Below are positions 6,324-12,996 of a stretch of 13,307 nucleotides of DNA, piece after piece. The stretch covers positions 1 to 13,307 of the forward strand of contig JAVESN010000047.1 of the NCBI GenBank assembly GCA_034006575.1, in the 5' to 3' direction. Under the pieces are notes generated by a model that did not search any database, was not told the origin of the DNA, and was given only the letters and a program-made list of their open reading frames with translations. This DNA is from Methanimicrococcus sp034006575 (GTDB taxonomy: Archaea > Halobacteriota > Methanosarcinia > Methanosarcinales > Methanosarcinaceae). Made by a program: the position numbers and the translations under genes. Positions within the stretch are counted from its first letter, which is position 1, and each line of letters starts with the position of its first letter.

Positions 6324-7019
6324 TTATTTTGTAATAATCGTTCCGTTGCATTCGGCTTGGGGTCCTTTTTCTTCATTTTCTATTATTTGAATTAAATTTT
6401 CCGGATTTCTGCCGTCCAAAACAATTGTTCGAATGCCGCTTCTTTCAATCATTTTGCAGGCGACCGGATCAATCGGGGATTTAGAGCCCGCTTTCAAAGA
6501 AGCGGTGCTTGAAAATTTATTTAATTCGTATCCGGTAAGCGTTTTGTATTTGACCGCGTTTTTGTCCGTGTTCGGGTCGGCCGAGTAAATGCCGTCAACG
6601 GATGTCGGAATCAAAAACAAGTCGGCTCTTAAATATTCGGAGAGAGCGGCGGAAACGGCGTCCGTCGTTTGTCCCGGAAGAACGCCGCCCATGACGACAA
6701 TTTTTCCGGACTCCATGGCAACAGCCGCCTCGTTATAGTCGGTCGGAACTTCCGGATACGCCGCTTTTTTAAGCGCGGCGATTAAAAGCCGAGCGTTGAT
6801 GCGCGTGACATCTATTCCGATAAAATCGCAGGTCACCTCATCCGCATCGATTCCGCGCGCTGCTTCAATATATTTTCTTGCCAAAACGCCGCCGCCGACA
6901 ACAAGAAGAAGTTTGTGTTTTTCAGATATTTTTAAAATCGCGTCCGCGTACGTTTTAAAACGAACCGGATCTAAATCGCCTGCTAAAATCGAACCGCCCA
7001 AAGACATCACAATAAACAT
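6324..7019 (-). CDS. pyrH: Uridylate kinase, archaeal type
   Basis: A 231-residue cytoplasmic kinase converting UMP to UDP with ATP, in pyrimidine nucleotide synthesis. It has the amino acid kinase fold in the short archaeal form that begins directly at the first strand: SLGGSI at residues 6-11, VVGGGVLARKY at 40-50, DVTRINARLL at 70-79, GGVLPGQTTDAVSA at 111-124 (UMP contact region), TSVDGIYSADP at 139-149 (nucleotide site) and the C-terminal PIDPVACKMIE. Length fits archaeal PyrH. AAGGAAAG lies about eight to nine bases before the ATG. The gene is transcribed leftward, divergent from the TPR gene and convergent with the MEMO gene, so it is probably monocistronic. Nothing looks missing. Confidence 0.95.
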   Translation of the reverse strand: MFIVMSLGGSILAGDLDPVRFKTYADAILKISEKHKLLLVVGGGVLARKYIEAARGIDADEVTCDFIGIDVTRINARLLIAALKKAAYPEVPTDYNEAAVAMESGKIVVMGGVLPGQTTDAVSAALSEYLRADLFLIPTSVDGIYSADPNTDKNAVKYKTLTGYELNKFSSTASLKAGSKSPIDPVACKMIERSGIRTIVLDGRNPENLIQIIENEEKGPQAECNGTIITK

Positions 7020-7170
7020 AAACTTTCTTTCCTTTTAATTTTTTTAACCATTTTTTTAATCGCATACTCTTTAATCCTTTTAATCATATAATATACGATT
7101 ATACTGCAATCCAATTCATTAGAAAGAGAAGATGAATTTTTAAATCTATCGTCACTTTTATTTCCATTTT
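7020..7170 (-). promoter_or_regulatory. Promoter region of pyrH
   Basis: On the minus strand, GTATATTATATG (complement of about 7085-7096) is a TATA-like box. Initiation would fall near 7060, giving a leader of about 40 bases that ends in the Shine-Dalgarno AAGGAAAG. An open frame here read on the same strand is short and overlaps the promoter, and is not a gene. Confidence 0.4.
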
Positions 7171-7230
7171 TTAAAAAGTCATGAAAAGTCATGAAAAATC
7201 AGGGAAATTCAGGGAAAAGGATTAAAAAGG
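7171..7230 (+). promoter_or_regulatory. Six phased A-tracts upstream of the TPR gene (probable bent DNA)
   Basis: A runs of 3-5 bases are centred near 7175, 7185, 7196, 7206, 7216 and 7226, a spacing of about 10 bases. Sequence motifs repeat with the same step (gtcatgaaaa twice, then ttcaggg-like twice). A-tracts phased with the helix bend DNA. The block lies 66-125 bases upstream of the TPR start codon, close to where its promoter should be. The last tract (attaaaaagg, 7221-7230) may itself act as a weak TATA element. Confidence 0.6.
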
Positions 7231-7295
7231 TATCTGACTTTGAAAAACATCAATTTTGTTTTAGAAGAAAATTAAAAATTTCAGAGGAATAGAAA

Positions 7296-8339
7296 ATGAC
7301 GGATCAAGATAATTCGAACGCAGAAAATCTTTCACAAGAAAAAAAAGGATGCGGCGCATGCCCCGAATGCATCGGTTGCAACAGCATGGATTTTGATGAC
7401 ATGGATTTTGCGGAAGATACGGGGGCGGCAGCGGTTGGGGCAGTTGCGGCGGATGCGGAGAATGCGGCGGATGCGGAGAATGCGGTGGATAAGGAGGACG
7501 CGGAAGATTCCGGCTCCGGCTCGGATCGCGGCATTTTGCTTTCCCAATTGAGCGAGCGTGAAAAAGCGCTTGAATATTACAACGACATTATTGAAAAAGA
7601 CCCGGAAAACGGAAACGCTTGGTACAATAAAGGATTAACGCTTCACGGGCTCAGCCGTTTTTATGAAGCCATTGACGCTTACGACACGGCCATCCAATTG
7701 GATCCAAACGACAGCGACGCGTATTATAACAAAGCGATTATTCAATCCGAACTCGGACTTTACAATGATGCGGTTGACAGCTATTCCAAAGCCATTGAAG
7801 CGGATTGTGAAAATACGGACGCCGTTTTTAACAAAGCGACGGCTTATTTGCAATTAAACGAATACGAAAAAGCGATTGTACTTTATGATTCTCTTCTTGA
7901 AAAAGATAAAAACTATTTTGGCGCCGCTTACAACAAAGCGTTGGCTTTGGTTCAATTGGAAAAGTACGAAGAAGCCGTAAAAGCGTTTGACGCTGTTCTT
8001 TCCATCGATCCGAACAACAAAGAAGCGTGGTACGATAAAGGGCATCTCCTTCTTAAAATCGATCAAAAAGAGGATGCAAAAGAAGCCTTCAGCAACGTTT
8101 TAAAATTAATTCCCGATTTGCCGGATTCTTGGTTCCGTCTCGGCGGCATATTCGCAATCGTCGGCAAAAAAGAGGACAGTTTGAAATTCCTTCGAAAATC
8201 TATCAATTACAATGCCGAATCCCGCGAATGGGCCAAAGAAGATCTGGATTACGAATCGCTTTGGGACGATCCGGATTTCTTAAAAGTGCTTGAAGAGAGC
8301 GAATCCGAAATCAAAGCGGCCATTCAACCGGCCGAATAA
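7296..8339 (+). CDS. TPR-repeat protein with N-terminal CxxCxxCxxC cluster
   Basis: A 347-residue protein, probably cytoplasmic, in four parts. Residues 19-28 read CGACPECIGC, four Cys spaced CxxCxxCxxC, able in principle to bind zinc or an iron-sulfur cluster. Residues 30-78 form an acidic, Ala-rich linker that includes a duplicated six-residue unit (ADAENA) encoded by an 18-bp repeat at 7449-7484. Residues 85-308 hold a partial TPR and about six 34-residue TPRs, starting near 105, 139, 173, 207, 241 and 275, with typical A-x-Y-N-K-A and D-P-N signatures. Residues 313-332 form a terminal helix (AKEDLDYESLWDDPDF) seen at the end of many methanogen TPR proteins. TPRs bind partner proteins; the partner is unknown. 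GAGG lies eight bases before the ATG. The gene runs in the same direction as the DUF4240 and mutY genes. TPR identity is certain, function open. Confidence 0.9.
   Translation: MTDQDNSNAENLSQEKKGCGACPECIGCNSMDFDDMDFAEDTGAAAVGAVAADAENAADAENAVDKEDAEDSGSGSDRGILLSQLSEREKALEYYNDIIEKDPENGNAWYNKGLTLHGLSRFYEAIDAYDTAIQLDPNDSDAYYNKAIIQSELGLYNDAVDSYSKAIEADCENTDAVFNKATAYLQLNEYEKAIVLYDSLLEKDKNYFGAAYNKALALVQLEKYEEAVKAFDAVLSIDPNNKEAWYDKGHLLLKIDQKEDAKEAFSNVLKLIPDLPDSWFRLGGIFAIVGKKEDSLKFLRKSINYNAESREWAKEDLDYESLWDDPDFLKVLEESESEIKAAIQPAE
7449..7484 (+). repeat. 18-bp in-frame duplication in the TPR gene
   Basis: Two identical 18-base units (7449-7466 and 7467-7484) encode ADAENA twice, followed by a degenerate third. 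The stretch is richer in GC than the rest of the gene. It looks like recent slippage within the linker and changes linker length without breaking the frame. Confidence 0.8.
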
Positions 8340-8436
8340 TTCAAAACTTTCGTTTAAAACATTCGTTTAAAACATTCGTTTAAAACATTCGTTTAAAACA
8401 TTCGTTTAAAACATTCGTTCAAAACATTCGTTCAAT
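8340..8436. repeat. 13-bp tandem repeat, about seven copies
   Basis: The unit CGTTTAAAACATT starts at 8351, 8364, 8377, 8390, 8403, 8416 and 8429, an exact 13-bp period, with a decayed copy before the first. Later copies carry CGTTC instead of CGTTT. The array fills the spacer between the TPR stop codon and the ribosome site of the DUF4240 gene, so its copy number sets the distance between them. Every copy carries stop codons in some frames, so it is not coding. Confidence 0.92.
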
Positions 8437-8460
8437 AAAGAATTGAAAAAGGCGGAAAAA

Positions 8461-9033
8461 ATGACTTTTAGCGGCAAAGACAACGGCTCTCGTAAAGAGC
8501 TCATGAGCGAGGATCAATTTTGGGAACTTATTGAAAACTCGGCGGCGGATGACCCTCAAGATCAATTGGACAATTTAACGGCGCTCTTGTCCGATTTGAC
8601 GGTGGAGGAGATTCTCGGATTCGATTACCAACTGGACAAGCATTTGGAGGATTCTTACAACCCGGAATTGTGGGCGGCGGCTCACATCGTTTGCGGCGGC
8701 TGTTCGGACGATTCTTTTGATTATTTCCGCGCGTGGTTGATTTCAAAAGGCAAAAACGTTTATGAAAACGCGCTTTTAAATCCCGATTCTTTGCTCGGCG
8801 TTTTGAATGAGATGAACGACAATGATTTTCCCGAAAACGAAGAGATTCTTTACGCGGCTCTTGACGCTTATGAAGAAGTGACCGGCAAAGAGGATTTCTA
8901 TGATGTGTTGGATTCCTTTGACGATGATTTTCAAATTTTGGAAATCGAATTGAATTGGGACGAAGACGACCCGAAAACATTAGAATTGATTTGCCCGAAA
9001 TTATTTGATCGTTTTTTTGACGACCCGCTTTAA
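8461..9033 (+). CDS. DUF4240 domain protein
   Basis: A 190-residue, very acidic soluble protein. I recognise the DUF4240 pattern from memory: SEDQFWELIE near residue 16, ELWAAAHIVCGGCSDDSFDYFRAWLISKGK at about 69-98 and YENALLNPDSL at 101-111. The family has no established biochemical function; it is found mainly in bacteria. The ATG at 8461 follows AAGGCGG by five bases, an imperfect Shine-Dalgarno sequence; a TTG at 8443 would add six residues, and a second ATG at 8503 would give the start more usual for the family. The C-terminal 60 residues are rich in Asp and Phe. It lies 121 bases after the TPR gene, across the 13-bp array, and 35 bases before mutY, so co-transcription with mutY is likely. 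The family call is good; the role is unknown. Confidence 0.82.
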   Translation: MTFSGKDNGSRKELMSEDQFWELIENSAADDPQDQLDNLTALLSDLTVEEILGFDYQLDKHLEDSYNPELWAAAHIVCGGCSDDSFDYFRAWLISKGKNVYENALLNPDSLLGVLNEMNDNDFPENEEILYAALDAYEEVTGKEDFYDVLDSFDDDFQILEIELNWDEDDPKTLELICPKLFDRFFDDPL

Positions 9034-9068
9034 TTTTTCGGTTTTTTTGACAGGTATTTTTTGATATT

Positions 9069-10427
9069 ATGAATTTAAAAACGGCTGATATCGTTGACAA
9101 AAATGACGCTGATACATTACTTTTATCGTCGGCTTTGTTGGACTGGTACGATGAATTCGGGCGCGACCTTCCGTGGCGCGTACGCGGGGCGCATCCCAAT
9201 CCCTATGTGGTTTGGGTTTCAGAAATCATGCTTCAGCAAACGACGGTTAAGTCGGTCATCCCTTACTTTCATCGTTTTTTGAAGCGTTTTTCGGATTTAG
9301 AATCTCTGGCAAATGCGAATATTGAAGAGGTTTTGCTCTTGTGGCAGGGTCTCGGTTATTACACGCGCGCTCGAAAACTTCATGAATGCGCTTTGCTTTT
9401 GGTTAAGAAATACGGCGGTCAATTTCCTCAAACCTACGGCGAACTGCTTAAACTTCCCGGAATCGGCCCGTATACGGCGGCCAGCATCTCTTCTCTTGCG
9501 TTTAATCAACGAGAAGCGGTTGTTGACGGAAATGTGATTCGCGTGATTTCCCGTCTTTACGGCATTTCAGAAAGTACCGCAACAAGTCTTCCGGATATTA
9601 AAAACAAAGCTCAAAATTTAATGTCTGAAAACCGCTGCGCCGATTATACTTCCGCGATTATGGATTTGGGCGCAACGGTTTGCACGCCGAAAAATCCGCA
9701 ATGTCCGGTTTGTCCGTTTCAGAAAAAGTGTGTCGCTTTGGAATTTGATTTAATTTCAGAAATCCCAAAAATAGAAAAACTTCAAAAAATAAACAAATTC
9801 GGTCAACTCTTTTGGATTGAAAACGAATTCGGCGAAGTTTTTATTCAAAAAAGAACCGAAAAAGGGCTTCTTCACGGTTTAACGGAATTTCCCTGGAACG
9901 CGCAAGAAGCGGCAGAAGAAGCAGACGCGATAAAAGGCAGCAGCAAAACGCCAAAAGAAATACCGTTTCCGGTGAATGCCGAATGGATCGATACCGGCAA
10001 AAATGTCCGGCATGTTTTTACGCATATCAACTTGACATTGGAAATTTATCAAACAAAAATCGATTCCGCCGCAAATGAGACGGCTTTGGAAACGTTAAAA
10101 AAATCCGGCGGTTGGTTTGTTTCAAAATCCGATTTTAAAGAGTATCCGTTTTCAACCCTGATGAAAAAAGTCATCCAAAAAATGGACGTTAAAAAAACGC
10201 TCTCTCCTGAAAAAGACGCAAAAAAAGCCGACACCAAAAAAACAAACACAAGAAAAACAAACACAAGAAAAACAGACACAGGAAAAGAGGATGTCGGAAA
10301 GTCGGATTCCGATTCCGATTCAAATATTGAAAACAAAAATAAAAACAAAAGCGCAAAAAGAAATACAAATAAAAACGCAAATAAAAAAGAGGATAAAAAC
10401 AGGAATAAAAAAATTTCCGATTTTTAA
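9069..10427 (+). CDS. mutY: A/G-specific adenine DNA glycosylase MutY with Lys/Asn-rich tail
   Basis: A 452-residue DNA repair enzyme that removes adenine mispaired with 8-oxoguanine. Order of parts: catalytic Glu52 in SEIMLQQTT, helix-hairpin-helix LPGIGPYTAASI at 129-140, catalytic Asp153 in VVDGNVIRV, and the iron-sulfur loop Cys205-x6-Cys212-x2-Cys215-x5-Cys221. A NUDIX-like lesion-recognition domain follows at about 245-370, with KGLLHGLTEFP at 265-275 and FTH at 317-319, matching the F-S/T-H motif that reads 8-oxoG. Residues 372-452 are unusual: a low-complexity, Lys/Asn/Thr/Ser-rich tail with short repeats. MutY proteins normally stop near 350-370 residues. The ATG at 9069 has only a distant AGGT (9052-9055), so translation may depend on the DUF4240 gene 35 bases upstream. 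The core is complete and should be active. Confidence 0.95.
   Translation: MNLKTADIVDKNDADTLLLSSALLDWYDEFGRDLPWRVRGAHPNPYVVWVSEIMLQQTTVKSVIPYFHRFLKRFSDLESLANANIEEVLLLWQGLGYYTRARKLHECALLLVKKYGGQFPQTYGELLKLPGIGPYTAASISSLAFNQREAVVDGNVIRVISRLYGISESTATSLPDIKNKAQNLMSENRCADYTSAIMDLGATVCTPKNPQCPVCPFQKKCVALEFDLISEIPKIEKLQKINKFGQLFWIENEFGEVFIQKRTEKGLLHGLTEFPWNAQEAAEEADAIKGSSKTPKEIPFPVNAEWIDTGKNVRHVFTHINLTLEIYQTKIDSAANETALETLKKSGGWFVSKSDFKEYPFSTLMKKVIQKMDVKKTLSPEKDAKKADTKKTNTRKTNTRKTDTGKEDVGKSDSDSDSNIENKNKNKSAKRNTNKNANKKEDKNRNKKISDF
10223..10321 (+). repeat. 15-bp and 6-bp repeats coding for the MutY tail
   Basis: A 15-base unit, aaaaacaaacacaag-like, ends at 10252, 10267 and 10282, with a degenerate copy before. 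It encodes successive K-T-x-T-R/G pentapeptides. A 6-base repeat (gattcc-like, about 10302-10321) encodes alternating Ser-Asp. The A-rich composition resembles the spacers of this region rather than the gene core. Confidence 0.75.
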
Positions 10428-10515
10428 TTCATTCTCACATTTGCTTTTTCCTACTTCCGAGATTTCTTTTTTGTTTCATCTTTTATTCTCTTTTTGTTTC
10501 ATCTTTCAAAATCCC
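10428..10515 (+). terminator. T-rich terminator region after mutY
   Basis: Following the stop codon are several T5-T6 runs in a pyrimidine-rich stretch that repeats ttttttgtttcatctttt twice (about 10468-10509). It would act as an archaeal U-tract terminator for the DUF4240-mutY transcript. Confidence 0.45.
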
Positions 10516-10529
10516 TTATAACTCCCGTT

Positions 10530-10574
10530 AATTTACGATTTTGAATGAGCGAAGCGAATGAAAAATCGGAAATT
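10530..10574. repeat. 13-bp inverted repeat with a GCGAAGC loop
   Basis: The arms AATTTACGATTTT (10530-10542) and AAAATCGGAAATT (10562-10574) pair at 12 of 13 positions around a 19-base loop. Inside the loop is GCGAAGC (10549-10555), known as an exceptionally stable mini-hairpin in DNA. The loop also has imperfect symmetry (GAATGAGCGAAGCGAATGA). It lies about 100 bases after mutY and over 340 before mvk, beyond the T-tracts. It may be a small RNA, a mobile or dispersed palindromic element, or a terminator. Confidence 0.65.
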
Positions 10575-10826
10575 TACGGCTTTGACCCGATAATATCATC
10601 AAACCCGACAGATTTTTCTCATCTTTGAAAAACGCATATTGTTTTTGCCGGCCGCCGCATTTTTTCATTGTATCCGCACCGGATTTTTGTTTGTATTTGT
10701 ATTTAGTTTGCGCTTGGTTTTTGTTTGCGTTTAAGTTTGATTTTTGTTTACATTTGCAATGTTTATTATTTTTTATATTTTGTTTCTTTTTTCTTTTCCT
10801 TTATTTTTCTTTCAATCGGGGAATGA
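10575..10826. other. T-rich spacer before the mvk promoter
   Basis: I see no gene here. The stretch is T-rich with several T5-T6 runs and loose repeats of ttttgtttg-like words at about 10685-10755. A 69-codon frame from a TTG at 10625 encodes almost only Phe, Leu and Cys and has the composition of non-coding T-rich DNA. Confidence 0.5.
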
Positions 10827-10917
10827 ATTTATAAATTAAGTTATAATTATGGACAGTAGATTTTGTTTAAGCTTTAGATTTTAATTTGTCATTCATTTCT
10901 TTCACGGTGTTACACAA
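10827..10917 (+). promoter_or_regulatory. Promoter and leader of mvk
   Basis: AATTTATAAATT at 10827-10838 is a strong, symmetrical archaeal TATA box. Initiation about 25 bases on, near 10860, would leave a leader of about 55 bases. GGTGT at 10906-10910 is a partial Shine-Dalgarno sequence seven to eight bases before the ATG. Confidence 0.55.
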
Positions 10918-11829
10918 ATGATTACAAGCTCTGCGCCCGGTAAAATCTTTTTATTCGGAGAACACGCTGTCGTTTACGGCAAAACCGCGATTGCTTGCGC
11001 GATTGATTTAAGGGCACACGTCACGGTCGAAGAAGCGCCGACGATTCAAATGAAAGGGCCGAGCGGCAATACGGATTTAAATCCGCGCAAACATCCGTAC
11101 ATCTATTCCGTCGTAGAAAAATTTAAAGAATTGACAACCGTTTCCGGCGTCAACATTGATATTCGCTCCGATATTCCGGTCGGATCCGGACTCGGCTCCT
11201 CCGCGGCGGTAACGATTGCGACAATAAAAGCGCTGGACACTTATTACGAAACGGCCTTGTCTTTAGACGAAATCGCTCAAATGGGGCATCTCGTCGAAAC
11301 CGAAGTTCAAGGACGCGCCAGCCCGACGGACACCTTCGTGTCCACATTCGGCGGAATGGTGCAAATTCCCGACCGCAAAAAACTCGGATTTTACGACATG
11401 CTCATCGTTATCGGAAACACCGGAAAATTCTCCTCCACCCGAAAAATCGTGTCCAACGTCTCTTCGCTCAAAGAAAGACATCCGGCCGTCATCGGCCAAA
11501 TCATGGATACGATTGGAGCCATTTCCGAAACCGGAGTCGACTTCATTCGAGACGGAGATTTCCAAACCGTCGGAGAATTGATGAACATCAACCAAGGGCT
11601 CTTAGATTCAATCGGTGTCGGCTCAAAAGAGCTTTCCGAATTGGTTTACGCCTCCCGAAAAGCGGGCGCGCTCGGATCTAAAATCACGGGCGCCGGCGGC
11701 GGCGGATGCATGATTTCCCTTTGCGAGCACAAAAACTTATCACGCGTCGCGCACTCGATTAAACGCGCCGGCGGCGACTCATTCATATGCCGGACGTCAA
11801 ACGCGGGCGTCCGACTCGAATCCAAATAA
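10918..11829 (+). CDS. mvk: Mevalonate kinase
   Basis: A 303-residue cytoplasmic GHMP kinase that phosphorylates mevalonate with ATP, an early committed step in isoprenoid synthesis for archaeal lipids. All three family motifs are present: APGKIFLFGEHAVVYG at residues 6-21, IPVGSGLGSSAAV at 86-98 (ATP phosphate loop) and KITGAGGGGC at 255-264. Asp138 in SPTDTF is the expected catalytic base, and Lys9 is in the usual active-site position. Length is normal for archaeal enzymes, which are about 300 residues. The next gene on this strand, 166 bases on, is isopentenyl phosphate kinase from the same pathway. The AT-rich, repeat-filled spacer between them could hold a second promoter. In the archaeal pathway, mevalonate 5-phosphate is dehydrated and decarboxylated to isopentenyl phosphate before Ipk acts. 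The intermediate enzymes are not in the window. Confidence 0.96.
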   Translation: MITSSAPGKIFLFGEHAVVYGKTAIACAIDLRAHVTVEEAPTIQMKGPSGNTDLNPRKHPYIYSVVEKFKELTTVSGVNIDIRSDIPVGSGLGSSAAVTIATIKALDTYYETALSLDEIAQMGHLVETEVQGRASPTDTFVSTFGGMVQIPDRKKLGFYDMLIVIGNTGKFSSTRKIVSNVSSLKERHPAVIGQIMDTIGAISETGVDFIRDGDFQTVGELMNINQGLLDSIGVGSKELSELVYASRKAGALGSKITGAGGGGCMISLCEHKNLSRVAHSIKRAGGDSFICRTSNAGVRLESK

Positions 11830-11995
11830 AATTTCAAATAATATTTCAAATATTCTAATTCATTATTATTTCAGTATTAAAGTTTATTATCTTTATATTC
11901 AAATTCATTATATCAAATTCGTTATATCCAAACTCATTATTATATCCAAATTTATTATTATCCGTTCTTATATTCACTTCTCATCGGTAATTCAT
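11830..11995 (+). promoter_or_regulatory. mvk-ipk spacer with degenerate 14-18-bp repeats
   Basis: The word caaa[ct]tcatt or close variants begins at 11900, 11914, 11929 and 11947 (steps of 14, 15 and 18), each followed by tatat or tatta. This looks like a decayed tandem repeat. Several AT blocks could serve as TATA boxes; none stands out. GGTAAT at 11986-11991 lies four bases before the ipk ATG and is a weak ribosome site. Confidence 0.4.
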
Positions 11996-12772
11996 ATGAC
12001 TCTCCCCTCAGATTTAACAATCTTAAAAGTCGGCGGCAGCGCCGTCACCGACAAAAACGCAACGTCCGGCTCGGCAAAAACGGACGAAATGGAACGCATC
12101 GCAAAAGAAATCGCGGGTTTTTCCGGAAAATTAATCATCGTCCACGGAGCCGGCTCTTACGGCCACGTTTATGCCAAACAGTACGGCCTTGACAAGGGAT
12201 TCCATGAAGAGGGATTCTTAAAAACGCATGATTCCGTTCGAAAACTCAATGACATGATTGTCAAAACATTGCGAAAAGAAAGCATTCCGGCCGTTCCGAT
12301 GAATCCGCTTTCCTTTTCATTGTGCGAAGACGGACGATTGACTTACTTGTACACCGAACAAATATCCGAAATGTTAAAACAAAATTTGGTTCCCGTTTTG
12401 CACGGCGACGTTTGCATGGATACAAAACGTGGCGCCTGTATTTTGTCGGGAGACCAATCTCTTCCGTATGTCGCAGCCGCGCTGAAAGCCAAACGTGTCG
12501 GCCTCGGCTCCGCAACGGACGGCGTTTTGGATTCCGCCGGAAAAACCATTCCAAAAATTACGCCCAAAACGTTTGACTCCGTCAAACAACATATCGGCGG
12601 CTCGGCCGGAACGGACGTAACGGGCGGAATGTTTGGAAAAGTTTTGGAAATTTTGGATTTGGCACAAAAAACGGGAATCGAATCCTGCATCTTTAACGCC
12701 AACAAACCCGGAAATGTTTCCGCTTATTTGAACGGAGAAGTCATCGGAACAATTATTCGCAAAAACGACTGA
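11996..12772 (+). CDS. ipk: Isopentenyl phosphate kinase
   Basis: A 258-residue cytoplasmic kinase of the amino acid kinase superfamily that converts isopentenyl phosphate to isopentenyl diphosphate, the last step of the archaeal mevalonate route. Motifs seen: LKVGGSAVTDK at residues 10-20 (phosphate loop), VHGAGSYGH at 49-57 with His57 as the catalytic His diagnostic of IPK, PVLHGDV at 133-139, LSGDQSLPY at 150-158, GSATDGVLD at 171-179 and GTDVTGGMFGKV at 205-216 (nucleotide contacts). Length fits archaeal IPKs. It follows mvk on the same strand with a 166-base gap and is followed by the 32-bp repeat array. No odd residues were noticed. Confidence 0.95.
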   Translation: MTLPSDLTILKVGGSAVTDKNATSGSAKTDEMERIAKEIAGFSGKLIIVHGAGSYGHVYAKQYGLDKGFHEEGFLKTHDSVRKLNDMIVKTLRKESIPAVPMNPLSFSLCEDGRLTYLYTEQISEMLKQNLVPVLHGDVCMDTKRGACILSGDQSLPYVAAALKAKRVGLGSATDGVLDSAGKTIPKITPKTFDSVKQHIGGSAGTDVTGGMFGKVLEILDLAQKTGIESCIFNANKPGNVSAYLNGEVIGTIIRKND

Positions 12773-12809
12773 TTCTTCGCACCGTTCAAAACATTTAAAT
12801 TTAAAATAG

Positions 12810-12996
12810 AATATTATTCTTATTAATATTCAAATCTATTAATGATTCAAATCGTTCATATTCAAATCTATTAATGATCCAAATCGTTCATATTCAACTT
12901 AATTAATGATTTAAATCGTTCATATTCAACTTAACCAATGATTCAAATCGTTCATATTCAACTTAACCAATGATTCAAATCGTTTTATCGTTCAAA
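12810..12996. repeat. 32-bp tandem repeat, five copies plus a partial one
   Basis: The word aatgat starts at 12841, 12873, 12905, 12937 and 12969, an exact 32-bp period. The unit reads aatgattcaaatcgttcat followed by attcaacttaacc or a variant. A degenerate half copy precedes it from about 12810, and the last copy breaks down after about 12983. Variants are graded along the array: the first copies carry caaatctatt and the last caacttaacc. There are no unique spacers, so it is not a CRISPR. It fills the space between ipk and the cupin gene promoter. Confidence 0.92.

Noticed and set aside
7007..7192. 61-codon minus-strand frame upstream of pyrH
   Set aside because: It overlaps the pyrH start and promoter, is Lys-rich and low in complexity, and has no ribosome site.
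8528..9199. 223-codon frame on the minus strand
   Set aside because: It lies antisense across the DUF4240 gene and the start of mutY, is rich in Arg, Pro and Ser with no fold pattern, and both overlapping genes have strong family motifs.
10625..10834. 69-codon open frame rich in Phe, Leu and Cys
   Set aside because: It starts at TTG, has no ribosome site and has the amino acid makeup expected of T-rich non-coding DNA; it runs into the mvk TATA box.
12810..12996. Possible CRISPR array
   Set aside because: The whole 32-base period repeats with no unique spacers and no cas genes are near.
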